DNA from: Streptomyces cellulosae
GTDB taxonomy: Bacteria > Actinomycetota > Actinomycetes > Streptomycetales > Streptomycetaceae
NCBI GenBank assembly: GCA_014655195.1
Contig: BNBH01000004.1
Location: forward strand, 272,387 to 336,386
DNA length: 64,000 bases
Reading direction: 5' to 3'
Position numbers and translations under genes: made by a program. Each line of letters starts with the position of its first letter. The stretch's first letter is position 1. Shown piece after piece: positions 32,237-40,856 of the stretch. A model generated the notes under the pieces. It searched no databases and was not told the origin of the DNA. It saw nothing but the letters and a program-made list of their open reading frames with translations.

Positions 32237-32617
32237 TCAGCGGTGTCCCTGGACCGTGTCGGCACCCTGCCGGCGGAGCTCCTCGTTCGTCCGTTCGGCC
32301 TGCTCCAGCTGGTCCTCGAGGCTCACGATCCGGCACGCGGCGTCCACCGGGGTGCCCTGGTCGACGAGCTCGCGGGCGCGGGCGGCGAGCCGCAGCTGGT
32401 GGCGCGAGTAGCGCCGGTGACCACCGTCCGAGCGGGTCGGGGTGATCAGCCGCGCCTCACCGAGAGCGCGGAGGAACGCGGGAGTCGCTCCGACCAGTTC
32501 CGCGGCCCTGCCCATGGTGTAGGCCGGGAAGTGGTCGTCGTCGAGCCGGTCGGCGACGGGCGGCCGGTCCTGGTCCGGCTGCCGGCCGTCGGCGTACGGC
32601 TGACTTTCCGAGGGCAT
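32237..32617 (-). CDS. MerR-family transcriptional regulator
   Basis: 126 aa from ATG 32617 (GGAAAGG upstream). Winged-helix MerR head at ~30-100: YTMGRAAELVGATPAFLRAL, GEARLITPTRSDGGHRRYS, QLRLAARARELVDQGTPVD. The short coiled tail is SLEDQLEQAERTNEELRRQG. No effector-binding domain and no cysteine metal site, so it may act as a small dimeric repressor or activator. It lies directly upstream of the cold-shock gene in the same direction. Confidence 0.88.
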   Translation of the reverse strand: MPSESQPYADGRQPDQDRPPVADRLDDDHFPAYTMGRAAELVGATPAFLRALGEARLITPTRSDGGHRRYSRHQLRLAARARELVDQGTPVDAACRIVSLEDQLEQAERTNEELRRQGADTVQGHR

Positions 32618-32742
32618 ACGCACCTTTCCGCGGACCACAGCGGTCACGGTCCGCCACGGGGACAGGTTCCCCACCGTCAAACTCTAGTCGCCTCGACGGA
32701 AAATCTGTCGTGGCGCGTGCAGATGTCCTCGGCCGCCCTCGC

Positions 32743-33471
32743 CTACGGCCTGCCGCGCGCGGCGACCCCGCCGGTTGACCCGTCCGGGGGGCGGGCCCGG
32801 TGCGGGCCCCTTTCCCCGAGCACCTGACCCAGTTCCTCCTCGTCGAGCGGCCGTCCCGGCCGCGGGCGGGGCCCGGCCGCGGGGCCGCGCAGCCCTTCGA
32901 GGAACAGGGCCAGGGGGCGGCGCCAGGCGTCGGGGCCGGCGGCGACGGCCAGCGGCGGCACGGCGCGGCCCAGTGCCGCCAGGGCGAAGAGCAGGTCCTC
33001 GGTGGTGACGTCCGCGCGGACGCTCCCCTGCGCTCGGGCGCGCTCCAGCAGCACGTCGACCGTCTCGCGGTTGTGCGCGTGGACGGCGCCGAGCGTCTCG
33101 ACGTCCGGCAGACGGGTGGTCATCAGGTCGTTGGTGCCGCGATCGGCCGCAAGGGTGGCGAACACGGCGTCCAGATACTCCGCCGGACCGGCCCACGCGT
33201 CGGGCGCGCGGCGCGCACGCTCACCCGCCTCCATGGTCCCCGTGAGGGGGTCGCGGAACACGGCGTCCACGAGCGCGGCCCGGGTGGGGAAGTGCCGGCG
33301 GAGCGTCGCGTTGCCGACCCCGGCGCGCCGCGCGATCACGTCCAGCGGCGCCTCGAGCCCCTGCTCGGCGAACACGGCGTGCGCCGCCTCCACCAGCCGC
33401 TCCCGGTTCCGCCGCGCGTCCCGCCGCAGCCGGGGCGCACCGGACCCCTCGGGTTCCTCACCGACGCTCAT
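32743..33471 (-). CDS. TetR-family transcriptional regulator
   Basis: 242 aa from ATG 33471. N-terminal HTH: RRNRERLVEAAHAVFAEQGL, APLDVIARRAGVGNATLRRH, FPTRAALVDAVF. The C-terminal ligand domain contains VHAHNRETVDVLLERARAQG and VTTEDLLFALAALGRAVPPL, the SBD-like pattern of actinobacterial TetR regulators, then a Pro/Arg-rich tail. Divergent from a broken P450 gene, which may have been its target; the ligand is unknown. Confidence 0.9.
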   Translation of the reverse strand: MSVGEEPEGSGAPRLRRDARRNRERLVEAAHAVFAEQGLEAPLDVIARRAGVGNATLRRHFPTRAALVDAVFRDPLTGTMEAGERARRAPDAWAGPAEYLDAVFATLAADRGTNDLMTTRLPDVETLGAVHAHNRETVDVLLERARAQGSVRADVTTEDLLFALAALGRAVPPLAVAAGPDAWRRPLALFLEGLRGPAAGPRPRPGRPLDEEELGQVLGERGPHRARPPDGSTGGVAARGRP

Positions 33472-33560
33472 GGATCCTCCGCACGAACCGGGGAGCGCTC
33501 CCCGGGCGGACGCCATCGTCCCGGCGACAAGTGGGGACTGCTCCCCGTTTCACAGTTCGC

Positions 33561-34028
33561 CGAGCGGAGAGAACCGCACCGCGCGCGCTCACAGCACCGA
33601 CGGACCGGCGCCCCTGGAGTGGGCGCCGACACCCTTCCCCTTCGAGCGGCTCGCCGCCCTCCGCGCCGAGGGGCCGGTGCACCGGGTGCACGTCCCCGGA
33701 AGCGGGGGCGCCCGGCTGGTGGTGACCCGGGAGGCGGTACGGACGGCACTCACGGATCCCCGGCTGCGGAACGACATCCGGCCCTCGGCCGGCTGGGAGT
33801 CCGACGGCGGGCACGCGGTCGGCCGCAACACGCTGGAGAGCGACCCGCCGCACCACACCCGGCTGCGGCGGTGGTCGCGAACCACTTCACTCCCGGCCGG
33901 ATCGCCGCGCTGCGCCCCCGCATCGAAGGCACCCTCATCTCGCCCTCGACGCCGATCCGGAGTCGCTCACCTGGCGGGCGGGCACGCTACTGCGGGGGCT
34001 CACCGCACTCCCCGTGCACCTCGGCTGA
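33561..34028 (+). pseudogene. Cytochrome P450 pseudogene with large internal deletion
   Basis: The N-terminal ~100 residues of an actinobacterial CYP are readable (EWAPTPFPFERLAALRAEGP, TREAVRTALTDPRLRNDIRP, NTLESDPPHHTRLRR). The frame then shifts to VVANHFTPGRIAALRPRIEG, and a second junction leads directly into the C-terminal tail HLALDADPESLTWRAGT and LLRGLTALPVHLG-stop. The oxygen-binding helix, ExxR and the haem-binding cysteine loop are all missing, so roughly the central 60% is deleted. No start codon is evident. The gene is non-functional and lies divergent from a TetR regulator. Confidence 0.82.
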
Positions 34029-34125
34029 CACGGCACTTCTCGGGGCCTCCCGGAGCCGACCCCGAGACGTCCACCGTCCGACCCCGAGATGTGTCAGAAG
34101 CCCGAGGTCCCGCCGCCGGCGCCCC

Positions 34126-34455
34126 ATGGGTGACGCTTTGCACAAGATCCTGACCGCGCTGGGAAACCCACACCGGATGCGGATCGTGGCGGCGCTCGTG
34201 GAGAACCGCACGTACGTCAGCGCGCTGCCGCGCGAGATCGGCATCTGGCGGGCGGCGGAGGCTCGGGAGCCGGTCGCCGGGACGCGTACGCAGCCGGAAC
34301 CGGCGGAGACGGGAAGGCCGGGGCCGGGCCCCGAGCTGCACACGTGGGGACGCGACGGCCCGTCCCGGCCTTCCTCTGGCCGCAGCCTGCCACCCGGTGC
34401 GGGGCGCCGCCCCTCGGGGAGGGCCGAGCGGGTGGCGCCGCCGATTCGGACATAG
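34126..34455 (+). pseudogene. Truncated ArsR-type HTH remnant
   Basis: From ATG 34126 the frame begins like an ArsR/HTH_20 regulator, MGDALHKILTALGNPHRMRI followed by VAALVENRTYVSALPREIGI. Just where the recognition helix (normally S-R-P-L-L-x-x-H-L) should follow it changes to an unrelated Arg/Pro/Gly-rich tail. The DNA-contacting helix and wing are missing, so it is probably a truncated gene. In streptomycetes such regulators commonly sit just ahead of a DUF6479-type membrane protein gene, as seen here. Confidence 0.6.
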
Positions 34456-34494
34456 CGGGAGCTTTATCACATTTCCTGGTCCATACTCGGAAAC

Positions 34495-34866
34495 ATGAAC
34501 ACGGCAACGCTTGTACAGCTGGCCGCCGACACCCACCAGTGGGCCGTGGCAGCGGCCTTCATCGGCGGCATCATCGTGGCAGGTGGCCTGGTCTGGGCCG
34601 TCCGTGTGGGAATGCGGTACATGGACCAGGAGTCCCCCCGGCCCCAGCCCGACGAGCAGCCGAAGCTGCCGGACGGCGGGGCGGTGCGGGAGATGCGGGA
34701 GATGCGGGAGCCGGACGAGATACCGCTCACGCCGCGCAGCGGCTCGCGGCTGATGCCGTACGAGTTGCATCACGCGAGTACGAGGACCGGTAAGGACCAG
34801 AAGAGGAAACGGTGGCTGCCGGGGTCCAGCGGGGCGTTCGGGAGCGGGGGGCCGGGTCACGTGTGA
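34495..34866 (+). CDS. DUF6479 single-pass membrane protein
   Basis: 123 aa. N-terminal membrane segment at ~18-38 (VAAAFIGGIIVAGGLVWAVR), then an acidic/Pro cytoplasmic tail with the family signature REPDEIPLTP and GSRLMPYELHHAST. Typical length for DUF6479 is about 100-130 residues. Function unknown. In related genomes it is often paired with an ArsR-type regulator; here that regulator is truncated, so its control may be altered. Confidence 0.85.
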   Translation: MNTATLVQLAADTHQWAVAAAFIGGIIVAGGLVWAVRVGMRYMDQESPRPQPDEQPKLPDGGAVREMREMREPDEIPLTPRSGSRLMPYELHHASTRTGKDQKRKRWLPGSSGAFGSGGPGHV

Positions 34867-34950
34867 GGTGCCGGTTCCGGAAGGCACGGGTGCCTGGCCG
34901 ACCGGCGGTTCCCGAGGCTGGGCGCCCTGACCTGCCGTTCGCGCGCCGTT

Positions 34951-35715
34951 TCAGCGGGGCGGGACCGTCGACGCCTCCGGGGTCGGTGGACCCACCGTGA
35001 TCTGAATCTGCTCGCTCGACGCCGACACGCCGTTCAGCGTCGCCGTCGCCTGCAACCGGTTCGCCCCCGCGGGCAGATCACGGCCGGGAGCGCAGCTCCA
35101 CAACCCGTCCGCCCCCGCCGTGTCCGCACACACCTGGTTCCCGTCCTGGTCGGACACCGTCACCCGCGCCCCCGGGTACGCCGTGCCCGACGCGGCCGGC
35201 CGGTACCCCAGCGGCACCCCCGACTCGGGCCGGGACAGCACCGGTGACGGAAGCCCCACCGTCACCTGGCACCCCCCGCTCGCCCGCGTCACCCCCTCCG
35301 CGTCCGCGAGCCGCATCAAGCACCCGTCCAGCCGCGTCCCCGGCACCGCGTCGGCGGGCACCGCGAGGACGAAGGGGAAGGTGCCGGTCCGCCACGGGCT
35401 CTCCGCCGACATGGCGGTGTACGCGGCGGTACGGCCGTCGGCGGCCACCTCGCCCCGGTAGCCGGCGACGGTGAGCGGTACGGCGGTGGCCTTCGCCCCG
35501 GCCGGAGCGGTCAGCGTCAGGCTGGAACCGAGGCCGAGCACGGGACCGGACAGCCCTGACGCCTCGACGATGCCGTCCCGTCCGGGCGGGATCGTCACGG
35601 ACCCCCAGAGCACGCGCTCGCCTGCCGCCGCGGAAGGCGGGGCGGCCGGCCACCCGCCCGTGAGAATCCCGGCCGCCGTCAACACGGCGGCCGCTGCCTT
35701 GCTGGACCTGTTCAT
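34951..35715 (-). CDS. Secreted protein with C-terminal Ig-like (Big/carboxypeptidase-regulatory-like) domain
   Basis: 254 aa from ATG 35715 (GGGAG upstream). Sec signal peptide at 1-30 (MNRSSKAAAAVLTAAGILTG, cleavage near AAA-GERV). The N-terminal part is beta-rich (VLWGSVTIPPGRDGIVEASG, VPLTVAGYRGEVAADGRTAA), with one disulfide-like Cys pair (GCLMRL, GGCQVT). The C-terminal ~85 residues form an Ig-like repeat (YPGARVTVSDQDGNQVCADT, GADGLWSCAPGRDLPAGANR). No catalytic motif. Probably an exported adhesion or binding protein. Confidence 0.75.
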   Translation of the reverse strand: MNRSSKAAAAVLTAAGILTGGWPAAPPSAAAGERVLWGSVTIPPGRDGIVEASGLSGPVLGLGSSLTLTAPAGAKATAVPLTVAGYRGEVAADGRTAAYTAMSAESPWRTGTFPFVLAVPADAVPGTRLDGCLMRLADAEGVTRASGGCQVTVGLPSPVLSRPESGVPLGYRPAASGTAYPGARVTVSDQDGNQVCADTAGADGLWSCAPGRDLPAGANRLQATATLNGVSASSEQIQITVGPPTPEASTVPPR

Positions 35716-35849
35716 CGTGGAGGGGCTCCCTGTACGCCGGAGGTCGGACACACCTGCGGCCGACTCTGACGTCCGCCTCCGCGTCCCGCCCGCGCTGAAC
35801 CGCCGTACGGGTGTCCGCGGCACCGCGTGATGCCGCGGACACCCTCACC

Positions 35850-37553
35850 TCACCGCGTCAGCCAGGCCGTCGTGTCCGGCGGCAGATGGCCGTCCTCCAG
35901 CGGGGCGCTGGTCAAGGCCACCTCGCCCGGCGGGAGCGGGACCGGAGCGGCGGACAGGTTCGTCACGCAGCGCCAGCCGTCGCCCCGGTCGAACTGGAGG
36001 ACCCCCTCCGGGGTGTCCTCCGCCCACTTCAGCGTCTCGCCGTCCATCAGCTTGCGGCGCAGGCGCAGGGCCGTGCGGTACAGCTCCAGGGTGGAGCCCT
36101 CCACCCCGTCCTGCGCCTCCACGGAGTACGCCGCGAAGGACGGCGGCTGCGGCAGCCACGCGCCGTTCGCGCCGAAGCCGTACGACGGGCCGGTCGTGGT
36201 CCACGGCAGCGGGACGCGACAACCGTCGCGGCCCTTGCGGACGCGGCCGGTCTGCTCCCAGATGGGGTCCTGGAGGACGGACGTGGGCAGGTCGGCGACC
36301 TCGGGCAGGCCCAGTTCCTCGCCCTGGTAGACGTACGCCGAGCCGGGCAGCGCCAGCATCAGCAGGGTGGCGGCGCGGGCCCGCCGCAGGCCCGCCTCCG
36401 GGTCGACGGCGGGAGCCTTGCCGCCGGACAGCAGCCAGGCGTTGGTGTCCGTGCCGGGCGGCAGCATCAGCCGGGAGGCGTGCCGGATCACGTCGTGATT
36501 GGACAGCACCCAGGTCGCGGACGCGCCGGCCGCCTGGGCGGTCGCCAGGGAGTCGGTGATGACCTGGCGCAGCTCGTCCGCGTCCCACACGGCCTCGAGG
36601 TACTCGAAGTTGAAGGCCTGGCCCAGCTCGTCCGGACGGGCGTACAGGGCGCGCCGCGCGCCGGGCACCCACGCCTCCGCCACGGCCGTACGCGGCGGGG
36701 TGTACGTGTCGAAGATCTTCCGCCAGTCGCGGTAGATCTCGTGCGTCTCGTCGCGGTCGTAGAACGGGTGCGTGCCGGGCGCGAAGTCGACGAGGGCAGC
36801 CTCGCCGCCGGCCGCGTGGTCGCCGAGGTCGCGCAGCGGCTCCTCGAGGTCCTTGGTGAGGGCGTGCGCCACGTCGATCCGGAAGCCGTCCACGCCCCGG
36901 TCGGACCAGAAGCGCAGGGTGGTGCGGAAGTCCTCGCGGACGTCCGGGTGGTCCCAGTTCAGGTCGGGCTGCTCGGCGGCGAACAGATGCAGGTACCACT
37001 GCCCGTCCGGCACCCGCTGCCAGGCGCTGCCGCCGAACACGGACTGCCAGTCGGTGGGCGGCAGCTCGCCGCTCGCCCCGCGTCCGTCGCGGAAGACGTA
37101 ACGGTCGCGGGCCGGGGAGCCGGGCCCGGCGCGCAGCGCCTCCTGGAACCAGACGTGCTGGTGGGAGGTGTGGTTGGGGACGATGTCGACGATCACCTTC
37201 AGCCCGAGCCGGTGCGCCTCACGGACCAGCGCGTCGAAGTCGTCGAGGGTGCCAAGACGCGGGTCGACGTCTCGCGGGTCGGCGACGTCGTAGCCGCCGT
37301 CGGCCAGCTCGGACGGGTAGAACGGGCTGAGCCACAGGGCGTCGACGCCCAGCGCGGACAGATGCGTGAGGCGCCGCGTGATGCCGCGCAGGTCGCCCAG
37401 TCCGTCGCCGTCGGCGTCGGCGAAGCTGCGGGGGTAGATCTGGTAGACGACCGCCTGCCGCCACCAGTCGGGGTCGCGGGAGGAGAGGTCGGGCGTGGCG
37501 TCGGGGGCGGGGTGCGGCGGCCGGGGGTCGGGCGCGGTGGGGCGGTCGGTCAC
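35850..37553 (-). CDS. Alpha-glucosidase (GH13 family, oligo-1,6-glucosidase type)
   Basis: 567 aa from GTG 37553 (AGAGGAGA upstream). Complete GH13 barrel: DWWRQAVVYQIYPRSFADAD, DIVPNHTS (region I), DGFRIDVAHAL (region II, nucleophile Asp), AEAWVPGA (region III, acid/base Glu), VLSNHDVIRH (region IV). The QIYPRSFxDxDGDGxGDL start and the lack of a signal peptide fit cytoplasmic alpha-glucosidases such as AglA that cleave maltose or short malto-oligosaccharides to glucose. Usually next to maltose-transport genes; none are in this window. Confidence 0.94.
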   Translation of the reverse strand: MTDRPTAPDPRPPHPAPDATPDLSSRDPDWWRQAVVYQIYPRSFADADGDGLGDLRGITRRLTHLSALGVDALWLSPFYPSELADGGYDVADPRDVDPRLGTLDDFDALVREAHRLGLKVIVDIVPNHTSHQHVWFQEALRAGPGSPARDRYVFRDGRGASGELPPTDWQSVFGGSAWQRVPDGQWYLHLFAAEQPDLNWDHPDVREDFRTTLRFWSDRGVDGFRIDVAHALTKDLEEPLRDLGDHAAGGEAALVDFAPGTHPFYDRDETHEIYRDWRKIFDTYTPPRTAVAEAWVPGARRALYARPDELGQAFNFEYLEAVWDADELRQVITDSLATAQAAGASATWVLSNHDVIRHASRLMLPPGTDTNAWLLSGGKAPAVDPEAGLRRARAATLLMLALPGSAYVYQGEELGLPEVADLPTSVLQDPIWEQTGRVRKGRDGCRVPLPWTTTGPSYGFGANGAWLPQPPSFAAYSVEAQDGVEGSTLELYRTALRLRRKLMDGETLKWAEDTPEGVLQFDRGDGWRCVTNLSAAPVPLPPGEVALTSAPLEDGHLPPDTTAWLTR

Positions 37554-37700
37554 GCGGGGTCTCCTCTGGGTGTGCGGGTACCGGCGGAGAAACTGACCAG
37601 AACACCGTAAAAGCGAACGCACCGGTAACGGGGTGCCATTCCGCCCGGGTGTGGCGGACCGCACGTCCGCCGGGCGCACCTGGATCGCACCGGCGTCCGA

Positions 37701-38687
37701 CTAGGGAGTGAAGTGTTCGACCGTGGTCAGGTAGAGCTTCACATAGCGCTCCACGTCCACGTCCAGACCCACGTCCACCAGGGTCTGCTCGCGGGTGCCC
37801 TCGTGCAGCTCCGACTCCCCGATGCGGGGGCGGCGGTCGACGATCGTCTGGCCGCGCGCCGGCCCGGGCGCCAGGGACACCTCGACGGGGAGGCGGTGGG
37901 TGGTCAGCCCCTCCGGGTCGGCGACGGCGCACAGCGCGCCCGCGTCGCCGAGCCCGCCGGAGTCCTCGCCGGGGTCGTCGGGACGGCTGTCCGGGTGGGC
38001 GGGGCGGTGCGCGAGGAGGTCGCCGGCCAGCCGGGCGCCCGGTTCGTCGCTCGCGCGCAGCCGCCGCACGTCGGCACCGGGGACGACGACCCGGGTGAAC
38101 ACGTCCAGCCCGTACATGGTGATCGGCACGCCCGCGGTGAGCGTGATCGCGGCGGCCTCCGGGTCGTGCCACACGTTGAACTCGGCCACCGGGGTGGCGT
38201 TCCCGGCACCCGCCGCGCCGCCCATGAACACGATCCGCTCGATGTTGCGGGTCACCTCGGGGTGGGTGCGCAGCAGCAGGGCGATGTTGGTGAGGGGCGC
38301 GGTCGGCACGAGGGTGACCGGGCGGGGCGAGGCGAGGATCTCGCGGCGCAGCAGCGTCACCGCGTCCGCGTCGACCGGAGTGCGGGCCGGGGCGGGCAGG
38401 GCGAGGTCGCCCATGCCGTCGTGACCGTGGACGTGTCGGGCGGAGCGCGGCGCCTCGATCAGCGGGCGCTCGGCGCCCCGCGCCACCGGCACGTCCCCCG
38501 CGCCCGCCCGCTCCAGCACGGTCAGCGTGTTGCGTACCACGCCGTCCACGTCCGTGTTCCCGGCGACGCAGGTGACGGCCCGCAGGTCGATCCCGGGGTG
38601 CCGTACGGCGAACAGCAGGGCCAGGGCGTCGTCGACCCCGGTGTCGCAGTCGATGATCACCGGGACCGGCCGGCTGCCGTTGCTCAC
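37701..38687 (-). CDS. Nucleoside hydrolase (inosine/uridine-preferring family)
   Basis: 328 aa from GTG 38687 (GGAAGGAG upstream). The N-terminal Asp cluster IIDCDTGVDDALALLFAVRH binds calcium, as in protozoal and E. coli Rih enzymes. VTLVPTAPLTNIALLLRTHP, IERIVFMGGAAGAGNATPVA, EFNVWHDPEAA and the C-terminal acidic calcium site are also present. It hydrolyses the N-glycosidic bond of nucleosides to ribose and base. The segment HPDSRPDDPGEDSGGLGD replaces the usual loop before the conserved DA. No purine transport genes nearby. Confidence 0.92.
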   Translation of the reverse strand: MSNGSRPVPVIIDCDTGVDDALALLFAVRHPGIDLRAVTCVAGNTDVDGVVRNTLTVLERAGAGDVPVARGAERPLIEAPRSARHVHGHDGMGDLALPAPARTPVDADAVTLLRREILASPRPVTLVPTAPLTNIALLLRTHPEVTRNIERIVFMGGAAGAGNATPVAEFNVWHDPEAAAITLTAGVPITMYGLDVFTRVVVPGADVRRLRASDEPGARLAGDLLAHRPAHPDSRPDDPGEDSGGLGDAGALCAVADPEGLTTHRLPVEVSLAPGPARGQTIVDRRPRIGESELHEGTREQTLVDVGLDVDVERYVKLYLTTVEHFTP

Positions 38688-38725
38688 GACGGACTCCTTC
38701 CGCGGGCGGGGGCTGCGCGTCGACC

Positions 38726-38981
38726 TTACGCGGGCTCCCGGAGCGCGGTCCCGTGTGCGCGCACCCGCCGCTCGACGCGTCGCAGGAATTCCGCCACCGG
38801 CAGCACGCCGGGCCGTCTCCCGTCCCGCAGCCGTACGGCGGCCAGGCCGTCCGCGGCCTCCCACTCGCCGAGCACCGCCTGAGTACGGCACCAGGCGGAC
38901 GCGACGGATGCGGGCGCCAAGACTGCCCTCGGCGGGCCCGCTCACCTCGGCCCGCAGCCCGGGCGCCGCCTCCCGGGGCAC
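38726..38981 (-). pseudogene. C-terminal remnant of a threonyl-tRNA-synthetase-like protein
   Basis: Leftwards, GLRAEVSGPAEGSLGARIRR and VRLVPY continue, after a one-base shift at TACTCAG, as QAVLGEWEAADGLAAVRLRD, GRRPGVLPVAEFLRRVERRV and RAHG. This is the anticodon-binding (HGTP) C-terminus of ThrRS-type proteins. No catalytic core is present upstream (38982-39226 has no match). A duplicated ThrRS, sometimes kept for self-resistance or for tRNA-dependent pathways, has evidently been lost here, leaving ~85 codons. Alternatively the fragment and frameshift stem from a rearrangement. Confidence 0.7.
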
Positions 38982-39226
38982 TCGCCCCGGGGCTTCGTCA
39001 GTGGTCAGCTGTCAGCGCGCCGGGACGGTCCCCGGCGTCGTCGTGCGGGGCCCATGGGCGCGCTGCATCGGGCGGACGGCAGCGACGGTCGGGCGGCGGG
39101 CGCACACGCTTTTCGCGGGGCTCACGCCAGGCGTGCGGGTGCTCACCCGGACGGCTCGCCGCGCTGGTGGGGGACCTGCGCCGGTGGTGCCGTAGGAGCA
39201 CGACCCGGCCCCGAGGAGGCAGCCCG

Positions 39227-40033
39227 ATGACCCGTGCCCGCGCCCTGCTCGCCTCCGCGCTGTCGGTCACCGTCCCGCTGATCACGGCAGCCTGCGTGGC
39301 GTACGAGCGGGACGTGCCGCGAGCCCTGCCCCAGGGGGTGTCCGAGCCGCCCCCCGCGACCTCGCCCTCCCCGTCGGCGACGGCGTCGCCCTCCGCGGTG
39401 ACCGGGCGGTCCTCACCCGTGCTGAACGACGAGCAGCTCAAAGCCGCGCTGATCACCGAGGCGGACCTGGGCCCGCCGTGGGCGGTCGCCCAAGGGCCCG
39501 CGCTGTGGCGGGACGGCACGCTGAAGTCGACCGCGGAGGACGGGGACTGCCGGCGGCTGATGGAGATCCTCTACACGGAGGAGCCGTTCGGCGTCCCGGC
39601 GGGGCCGCGCGCCTCGGTCACCCTCGACGACACCGCCGAGGGCACCCAGCTGCGCGAACAGATCGGCGCGCACCGGCCGGACGACGTGAAGCGCGCGCTG
39701 GCCTGGCTGGCCACGCTGCCCGAGAAGTGCGGGACCTTCCGCGCGGACACCGCCCGGTCCGGCGTCCAGGAGGTCGAGGTGACGGAACTGCCCCTGCCGG
39801 AGACCTCAGGCGACGCCCGCGCCGCGCTCCGGGTCACGCTGACCGGCGGCGAACCGGACGCGGCCCCGGCCCGCCTCACGGTGGACCTAGCGGCGATCCG
39901 CGTCGGCGAGGACGCGATCGTCCTCACCAACGGCGGCTTCGGCGAGGTACGGGCGGAGGTCACCCAGGCGATGTCCCAGCTCGCGGCGGACCGATTGGCG
40001 GAGGTGGCGCGGCAGGGGCGGCTGCGGGTGTGA
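39227..40033 (+). CDS. Hypothetical lipoprotein
   Basis: 268 aa from ATG 39227 (GAGGAGG upstream). Signal MTRARALLASALSVTVPLIT with lipobox TAAC. A Ser/Pro/Thr linker (~residues 43-65) leads to a ~190-residue domain: DEQLKAALITEADLGPPWAV, DCRRLMEILYTEEPFGVPAG, ASVTLDDTAEGTQLREQIGA, GEDAIVLTNGGFGEVRAEVT. It has an overall pattern of secreted PknH/LpqN-like sensor domains, but I cannot assign it firmly. Alone in its transcription unit. Confidence 0.75.
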   Translation: MTRARALLASALSVTVPLITAACVAYERDVPRALPQGVSEPPPATSPSPSATASPSAVTGRSSPVLNDEQLKAALITEADLGPPWAVAQGPALWRDGTLKSTAEDGDCRRLMEILYTEEPFGVPAGPRASVTLDDTAEGTQLREQIGAHRPDDVKRALAWLATLPEKCGTFRADTARSGVQEVEVTELPLPETSGDARAALRVTLTGGEPDAAPARLTVDLAAIRVGEDAIVLTNGGFGEVRAEVTQAMSQLAADRLAEVARQGRLRV

Positions 40034-40299
40034 GGGGCGGGCGGCCCTCGGGGCCGCCGGTGCCGCGCTGGCCGGGGGGACGTCGGCCCGGCACTCGTCG
40101 CCCCGGCACCCAGACTCGGCCGCGGTGGGCGTGCGAGGCGGCGGACCATGTCAGGCGCCACCGGAGGCCGCGGTGCCTGGAGGCAGTGGGGCCGAGGGCC
40201 GACCCCCAGCCGACCGAGCCCGCGCTCCCGTGGGCGTTCGATTCGGAAGGCGTCGGCCGCTTGCAAGGCAATGCCGGGGGCCGGTGAGGGCGATGGCCA
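40034..40299. other. Intergenic stretch before the tandem repeat
   Basis: No gene seen. The region is GC-rich with scattered short inverted repeats, and passes directly into the 92-bp tandem repeat. Together with the repeat it forms a ~550-bp gene-free zone between the lipoprotein and the L7/L12-like gene. Confidence 0.5.
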
Positions 40300-40575
40300 C
40301 CCCACTCACCTCCGGCGCACCCGACCCGGCGACAACCGGCGGCGGAAGGCGGCCACCACTTGCCCGACACCGCCCACGGCCGTGGAGCCACCCCCACTCA
40401 CCTCCGGCGCACCCGACCCGGCGACAACCGGCGGCGGAAGGCGGCCACCACTTGACCGACACCGCCCACGGCCGTGGAGCCGTCCCTTCTCGTCTGCGGG
40501 ACACGCGCTCGGGCAGGCGTGCGGCACGAAGGTGGCAGCCACTGCTCCCGGCGCCTCCGAAGACCGCGGAGCCGT
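40300..40575. repeat. 92-bp tandem repeat, two near-identical copies plus a diverged third
   Basis: Copy A 40300-40389 and copy B 40392-40481 match over 90 bases with a single mismatch (C/A in CTTGCCCGACACC versus CTTGACCGACACC); period 92. A third, clearly diverged copy is discernible at about 40484-40575 (GGCACGAAGGTGGCAGCCAC, then CCGCGGAGCCGT). Each unit contains CCGGCGGCGGAAGGCGG and ends GGCCGTGGAGCC. It is not coding in any consistent frame. Either an intergenic family of this genome or a local duplication. Confidence 0.85.
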
Positions 40576-40580
40576 AAGGC

Positions 40581-40856
40581 TCAGCTCATCGCGTCGACGG
40601 CCTGCTTGGCCTCCACGAGGCTCGCGCCCGTGGACTCGCGGTACAGCTTGATCGCCTGGACCTGCTTGCCGTCCCTCACCAGGGCGAGGATCTCGTCCTT
40701 CCTCGGTACCTCCTCCTCCAGGCCCAAGTGCCGCATGACCGTGTCGAGTTTGCGCTCCACGCGGGCGACGCGGCGCTCGGAGCGGGTCAGCTGGGTCTGG
40801 ATCGAGGCCACGCCGAGAACGACGACGCAGGTGCAGAAGAGGATGGCTATGTCCAT
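40581..40856 (-). CDS. Membrane-anchored protein with ribosomal L7/L12 C-terminal-like domain
   Basis: 91 aa. An N-terminal hydrophobic anchor (MDIAILFCTCVVVLGVASIQ), a short basic coiled stretch (TRSERRVARVERKLDTVMRH), then a fold matching the end of ribosomal protein L7/L12 (IKLYRESTGASLVEAKQAVD). In L7/L12 that domain contacts translation GTPases; anchored copies in actinobacteria have no established role. It starts upstream of a divergent-free gap and is followed by the repeat region. Confidence 0.85.
   Translation of the reverse strand: MDIAILFCTCVVVLGVASIQTQLTRSERRVARVERKLDTVMRHLGLEEEVPRKDEILALVRDGKQVQAIKLYRESTGASLVEAKQAVDAMS

Noticed and set aside
40300..40481. 92-bp repeats considered as a CRISPR array
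   Set aside because: The copies are contiguous and nearly identical over their whole length; there are no short repeats separated by unique spacers and no cas genes.
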